A stretch of 9,359 bases of DNA, taken from contig JAJZQA010000075.1 of the NCBI GenBank assembly GCA_021810985.1, positions 1 through 9,359 on the forward strand, written 5' to 3'. How positions within the stretch are numbered: the first letter of the stretch is position 1; each line of letters opens with the position of its first letter. The notes beneath the pieces are model-generated. The model searched no databases. It was not told the origin of the DNA and worked only from the letters and a program-made list of their open reading frames with translations. The position numbers were made by a program, and so were the translations under genes. The DNA comes from Deltaproteobacteria bacterium (GTDB lineage Bacteria > Desulfobacterota > Desulfuromonadia > Geobacterales > Geobacteraceae). This document shows positions 6,587 to 9,359 of this stretch, one piece after another.

Positions 6587-6859
6587 CTATTCAGCTGTCG
6601 TAGGATCGATCATCCGCTTCACTTCGGCAACACTATTTGCCGGGAAACCGCCACGCTTTGCGTGCTCCAGCACCATTTCTTTGTTCGGGGCAATGTAGAC
6701 ACAATAAATTTTATCTTCCGTCACATAACTCTGCACCCACTGGACCTCGGGGCCAAGCTCCTTGAGAACGCTACAGGACTTTTGGGAAATCCCCTGCATA
6801 TCCTCCGGACCAATATTCCCCGCACCCGGAATTTCTCTTTCGATAACGTACTTCGGCAT
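6587..6859 (-). CDS. DUF4242 (SCO4226-like) small protein
   Basis: This 90-residue soluble protein begins MPKYVIEREIPGAG and carries VQWVQSYVTEDKIYCVYIAP (41-60) and EHAKRGGFPANSV (65-77). This pattern is that of the DUF4242 family, compact ferredoxin-like alpha/beta proteins. As I recall, the Streptomyces member SCO4226 is described as nickel-binding; I cannot confirm that here. Potential metal or redox ligands are C29, C53 and H66, but I do not know which residues bind metal. It has AGGAG 7 nt before the ATG, its own promoter (6913-6940) and its own terminator, so it is monocistronic. It lacks a signal peptide or membrane segment and is probably cytoplasmic. The upstream neighbour is the AmiS/UreI-like channel. 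Function is unknown; the family assignment is fairly sure. Confidence 0.8.
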   Translation of the reverse strand: MPKYVIEREIPGAGNIGPEDMQGISQKSCSVLKELGPEVQWVQSYVTEDKIYCVYIAPNKEMVLEHAKRGGFPANSVAEVKRMIDPTTAE

Positions 6860-6912
6860 GGTCTACTCCTTTAATCATGGGATTGTGAAGTTGCCTACTT
6901 TAGGTGTTTCGA

Positions 6913-6940
6913 ATTGTATCAGGAGCCCTTCAAAATGCAA
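6913..6940 (-). promoter_or_regulatory. Sigma-70 promoter of the DUF4242 gene
   Basis: The minus-strand -10 is TACAAT (6913-6918, 5/6). TTGCAT (6935-6940) lies 16 nt upstream as a weak -35. The predicted leader is about 45 nt with a good ribosome site (AAAGGAG). Confidence 0.55.
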
Positions 6941-7003
6941 ACCATATCTCTCATTAAAACTATAAACACCCAGTAGGACAACCAAATCTCTTTACAGAAA
7001 ATA

Positions 7004-7039
7004 AAAATCGCCCGCCCCGATTTCGGGGCAGGCGATTTT
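7004..7039 (-). terminator. Strong terminator after the AmiS/UreI-like gene
   Basis: AAAATCGCC and GCCCCG pair with CGGGGC and GGCGATTTT around a 4-nt loop. The single plus-strand C/A opposition (7013/7030) is a U-G wobble in minus-strand RNA. The transcript tail is UUUUUAUUUU. It isolates this gene from the DUF4242 promoter. Confidence 0.9.
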
Positions 7040-7064
7040 CTATTTCTGTTGACAGCAGCTCAAT

Positions 7065-7610
7065 TTAGAAGGGCAGCTTGCCATATGCCATAAGGCCGAT
7101 AGCCGGAGCTATCAAACATGTGAAGCTCAGAATAATAAGCAACCACGCCGGAAGTTTTGCGCCGATTTTGCCATAGGCTTGTCCTACAACGGACAGACAC
7201 AGCACGGTAAAAGTTCCGAACATGAAGGCCAGGTAGGGAACTTTGGCGATCATCGTTGTCCCATCAGGCTTGATGGCTCCGCCGGTAGCATAGAGGAACG
7301 TATAGATGGCGCAAACGATTGCAACAACCAAAGCACCATTACCAAGGGTACGTAAATCTTCCACACCTGCCAGCAGAACGTGTGCAACTTGCAGATAGAG
7401 GATACCAAAAACGTAGAGCGGAGCGGCACCGAAAGCATCGCCGGTAAAGCCGGGACCACCAACGAGGCATTGGATTGTTGCCCCGACAATAACGATAACA
7501 CCAACTACTGCGGTCACGAAGCCAGTGCTCTTCACTTCACCGGCACCAAGGAAAAACATACCTACCGGAATCCACATCATGCTGATCAAAATTAGAAGTG
7601 CTAACGTCAT
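7065..7610 (-). CDS. AmiS/UreI-like six-helix membrane channel (putative amide/urea transport)
   Basis: This 181-residue, very hydrophobic protein has six predicted helices: about 3-22, 31-50, 62-82, 91-109, 122-144 and 153-174. The first two are joined by GAGEVKSTGF, like the V-D-x-K-S-T turn of UreI/AmiS. Helix 3 carries FGILYLQVAHVLL, and the last helix begins LPAWLLI and continues to APAIGL. Topology, length and these patches point to the AmiS/UreI family, channels for urea or short-chain amides in the inner membrane. The family's glutamate before the final helix is not present, so substrate and gating may differ. The ATG has GGGAGG 7 nt upstream. It is preceded by a sigma-54 promoter (7846-7861) and followed by a strong terminator, so it is monocistronic. 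No urease or amidase gene is in the window. Otherwise it would be an uncharacterised membrane protein. Confidence 0.6.
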   Translation of the reverse strand: MTLALLILISMMWIPVGMFFLGAGEVKSTGFVTAVVGVIVIVGATIQCLVGGPGFTGDAFGAAPLYVFGILYLQVAHVLLAGVEDLRTLGNGALVVAIVCAIYTFLYATGGAIKPDGTTMIAKVPYLAFMFGTFTVLCLSVVGQAYGKIGAKLPAWLLIILSFTCLIAPAIGLMAYGKLPF

Positions 7611-7751
7611 CTTTTTTCCTCCCTCAAAAAATTAAATTACGCCACAACATCATTCGTTACGTGAAAACCAAAACAAACCAGCCACAGTGCTTCGTTGAAC
7701 CTCTTCTCGCTGAGCCTCCTTTCCCTGTAATAGTTTCCCGGCGATTTCACA

Positions 7752-7819
7752 TTCGGCAGACAGCACGAGGACCAATAGTTAGGAACCATACGAGACAATA
7801 GGACACCAAGCCTGCCGAA
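7752..7819 (-). other. Long-range helix in the leader of the membrane-channel gene
   Basis: TTCGGCAG (7752-7759) and CTGCCGAA (7812-7819) are perfect 8-bp complements enclosing 52 nt. In the transcript from the sigma-54 promoter they lie at about +17 and +77 of a roughly 226-nt leader. They could close a structured RNA domain or form two half-sites for a protein. No known riboswitch consensus was recognised. Confidence 0.4.
7754..7765. repeat. 12-nt direct repeat CGGCAGACAGCA, copy 1
   Basis: The same 12-mer occurs at 7968-7979, 214 bp away, on the other side of the sigma-54 promoter. This copy overlaps one arm of the leader helix. Confidence 0.6.
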
Positions 7820-7845
7820 CCAATCAAAACATTGTTTTGTTTTAA

Positions 7846-7861
7846 AGCAATTTAGGTGCCA
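7846..7861 (-). promoter_or_regulatory. Sigma-54 (RpoN) promoter for the AmiS/UreI-like gene
   Basis: The minus strand reads TGGCAC-CTAAA-TTGCT, matching the consensus TGGCACG-N4-TTGCW at all positions but one. The GG (7859-7860) and GC (7847-7848) elements have the required 12-bp separation. Transcription would start near 7836, about 226 nt before the ATG. Such promoters need an enhancer-binding activator and often control nitrogen-source genes. Confidence 0.8.
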
Positions 7862-7862
7862 A

Positions 7863-8178
7863 GAACAAACAGTTTTCACTGCTGCTCAAGAAAGGGACGT
7901 GAGGACGATTGACATATATTTTAGGGGCCTTTTTTACGGTTTCCAATCCCACCAACTTCTGCGGCGCCGGCAGACAGCATGGACTGCAATGTTAATTTTC
8001 AGAACATATTTCTATAATAGAACAGTTTTTGTGAGAAAGCATGGGCTGTTCGCTGGCAAGAAAGGCCGAATTCACCGCACCAGAAATTTCCAGGGGAATT
8101 TTCGCAATTATGCCATTGGATCATATCTTCAATTTTCCCACCATGGCGGTGCGAAGCCATTGCTTACGACAACAGTGC
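7863..8178. other. Intergenic region upstream of the sigma-54 promoter, no gene seen
   Basis: About 315 bp separate the rlmL-type gene from the sigma-54 promoter. Open frames here give unconvincing proteins without family motifs. It holds short dyads only: CAGT-TTTC-ACTG (7870-7881), GAACAG/CTGTTC (8020-8025 with 8046-8051) and ATGGC/GCCAT (8143-8147 with 8156-8160). There is no clear terminator for the methyltransferase gene. Confidence 0.6.
7968..7979. repeat. 12-nt direct repeat CGGCAGACAGCA, copy 2 (possible upstream activator site)
   Basis: It lies about 130-145 bp upstream of the predicted sigma-54 start, where enhancer-binding proteins usually bind. It adjoins the imperfect dyad CTGC-GGCGCC-G-GCAG (7959-7973). 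Confidence 0.4.
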
Positions 8179-9306
8179 TCAATATATTTCATACTTAAGC
8201 AAACGGCACTCTATCGGACCATTAAACAACACAATACGACGGGATGGTTTAAGTCCGATACAAGAGGCCAGTTGCGGATTACCGCTCAGGACAAATGCGG
8301 TATACCCTTGATAAGATTTTTTCAAGGTATCACCCAGCTTCTTATACAAGATCTTCAGTGGCTCTTCCTCTCCCAGCCGAACTCCATACGGGGGGTTACA
8401 CAAAAGTATCCCGGGAGAAACAGGGGGAACACCCTCTCCGATGCCAGCCCGGGAGAATGACACAAGATTGCCGACTCCCGCACGATCGACGTTTCTTCGG
8501 GCTACTTCCAAAGCAGTAACTGACAGATCCGAACCGAGTATCTGCACCGCCAATGTCTCGCACACCTGCTCCTGCGCTTCCTTCAGGACCGCACTCCAGG
8601 CTTCCGGATCAAAAGACTTCCATCGCTGAAAGCCGAAGTCGGCTCTCGTGAGACCAGGGGCTCGCCGGGAAGCCTTCAACGCAGCTTCAACAGGAATCGT
8701 ACCTGAACCGCACATGGGATCAACCAGGGGAACACCCCCGTCCCACCCGCTTAAATCAATAATGGCAGCAGCGAGCGATTCCCGTAAAGGAGCCTCCTTC
8801 CTGTCCAAACGATAGCCTCTCTTGTCGAGACTGCTCCCTGAACTATCGAGGCTGACCGTACAGTAATTGCGAACAAGGTGCAGATTGACCTGAAGATCAG
8901 GCGTCCGGCTGTCCACATTGGGCCTGCGGCCACAGGAGTCTCGAAGTGAATCAACGATCGCATCTTTTGCCTTAAGAGCGGCAAAGCCCGAATGGGTGAT
9001 CTTCGAATCGCGAAGATTACAGGAGACCGCAAGGGTAAGGTCAGGTGTAAGATACTGCTGCCAGGAGATGGACCGGACCCCGTCATATAATTGCTGGGGG
9101 GTTTCACAGGCAAATTCAGCAACCGTCACCAGTACTCTATGCGCGGTGCGCAACCAGAGATTGGCTCGATAGCAGTCTCTCATGCCCCCCTTGAATCGGA
9201 CGCCACCCTTTTCTTGGGTCACATCCGAAACGCCCAATCGCTCAATTTCGGCGGCAAGAACTTCTTCCACACCTTTGGCTGCTGTTGCAAAAAAATCCAT
9301 CTCCAT
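8179..9306 (-). CDS. THUMP-domain class I RNA methyltransferase (RlmL N-terminal/YpsC type)
   Basis: From the ATG at 9304-9306, with AAAGGGGG 7 nt upstream, the product is 375 residues. The N-terminal part (about 1-60) begins MEMDFFATAAKGVEE, typical of the family. A THUMP RNA-binding domain follows to about 155. The linker GYR...PLRESLAAAII leads into a Rossmann methyltransferase with SAM motif LVDPMCGSGTI (194-204) and catalytic NPPYG (304-308). It ends in NGPIECRLLKYEIY. NPPY-type enzymes methylate exocyclic amino groups of nucleobases. The E. coli homologue domain makes m2G2445 in 23S rRNA, so a large-subunit rRNA guanine is the likely target. The second RlmK methyltransferase half of the E. 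coli fusion is absent, as in B. subtilis YpsC. A longer reading from a TTG at 9337-9339 is disfavoured by the ribosome site. No promoter is visible in the short upstream region. Confidence 0.9.
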   Translation of the reverse strand: MEMDFFATAAKGVEEVLAAEIERLGVSDVTQEKGGVRFKGGMRDCYRANLWLRTAHRVLVTVAEFACETPQQLYDGVRSISWQQYLTPDLTLAVSCNLRDSKITHSGFAALKAKDAIVDSLRDSCGRRPNVDSRTPDLQVNLHLVRNYCTVSLDSSGSSLDKRGYRLDRKEAPLRESLAAAIIDLSGWDGGVPLVDPMCGSGTIPVEAALKASRRAPGLTRADFGFQRWKSFDPEAWSAVLKEAQEQVCETLAVQILGSDLSVTALEVARRNVDRAGVGNLVSFSRAGIGEGVPPVSPGILLCNPPYGVRLGEEEPLKILYKKLGDTLKKSYQGYTAFVLSGNPQLASCIGLKPSRRIVLFNGPIECRLLKYEIY

Positions 9307-9337
9307 ACTGCTTCCCCCTTTACCGGTATCACCAGAC

Positions 9338-9353
9338 AAAAAAAGGCCGCGCC
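9338..9353 (-). other. Possible 3' half of an upstream terminator at the right edge
   Basis: The minus strand carries GGCGCGGCC followed by seven T residues, as at the descending arm and tail of a rho-independent terminator. The ascending arm would lie beyond the window, so this is unproven. Confidence 0.3.
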
Positions 9354-9359
9354 AAATTT

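Noticed and set aside
7611..7836. Known riboswitch (c-di-GMP, cobalamin, guanidine, TPP, SAM classes) in the leader
   Set aside because: None of the consensus motifs of those classes that I know could be found by eye.
7637..7879. 80-codon minus-strand frame upstream of the channel gene
   Set aside because: It begins before the sigma-54 start site, has no family resemblance and is rich in Trp/Cys/Phe in an unprotein-like way.
8013..8018. Perfect TATAAT on the plus strand
   Set aside because: No -35 element stands 16-18 nt upstream and no plus-strand gene follows; AT-rich spacer explains it.
7899..8198. 99-codon plus-strand frame starting with GTG
   Set aside because: It overlaps the 3' end of the methyltransferase gene, has an odd composition and lacks a recognisable promoter or motif.
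9307..9339. Upstream TTG start for the THUMP methyltransferase
   Set aside because: The added residues overlap the AAAGGGGG ribosome site of the ATG at 9304-9306 and do not resemble the family start.

Overview
The window looks like a mid-GC, Gram-negative chromosomal housekeeping segment. The tRNA cluster next to tig-clpP-clpX and the protein flavour (HU, trigger factor, RNase PH/RdgB pair) remind me of the Desulfuromonadales/Geobacter side of the Desulfobacterota. That placement is inference from gene content, not proof. Every gene I can support lies on the minus strand, so transcription runs from high to low coordinates.

In transcriptional order the right end holds a THUMP-domain 23S rRNA methyltransferase (8179-9306). 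A roughly 570-bp non-coding stretch follows, with an excellent sigma-54 (-24/-12) promoter and a long, probably structured leader. This leader serves a six-helix AmiS/UreI-like membrane channel (7065-7610), which ends in a strong terminator. Next is a small DUF4242 protein (6587-6859) with its own promoter and terminator. An rph-rdgB pair (RNase PH and XTP/dITP diphosphatase) follows, coupled by a 4-nt overlap.

Immediately after rdgB a tRNA promoter starts a Pro-Arg-His-(hairpin)-Leu array that runs into tig, clpP and clpX, the folding and proteolysis module. clpP and clpX overlap by 4 nt, and a perfect 13-bp hairpin closes the unit. The gene expected after clpX in the classical tig-clpP-clpX-lon-hup order, lon, is absent. 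The HU gene comes directly next, from its own near-consensus sigma-70 promoter.

Downstream of HU are tRNA-Asp, tRNA-Val and a second, identical tRNA-Asp, closed by a hairpin-U-tract terminator. At the left edge a strong promoter leads to a truncated family-2 glycosyltransferase, of which only the first 23 codons are visible.

Most of the window serves tRNA supply and maturation (tRNA genes, RNase PH), rRNA modification, nucleotide-pool cleaning, nascent-chain folding and ClpXP proteolysis. The accessory-looking part is 6587-7980: a DUF4242 protein (a relative is described as nickel-binding) beside an amide/urea-channel-like protein under a sigma-54 promoter, which suggests nitrogen-responsive regulation. 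I see no CRISPR array, insertion sequence or prophage.
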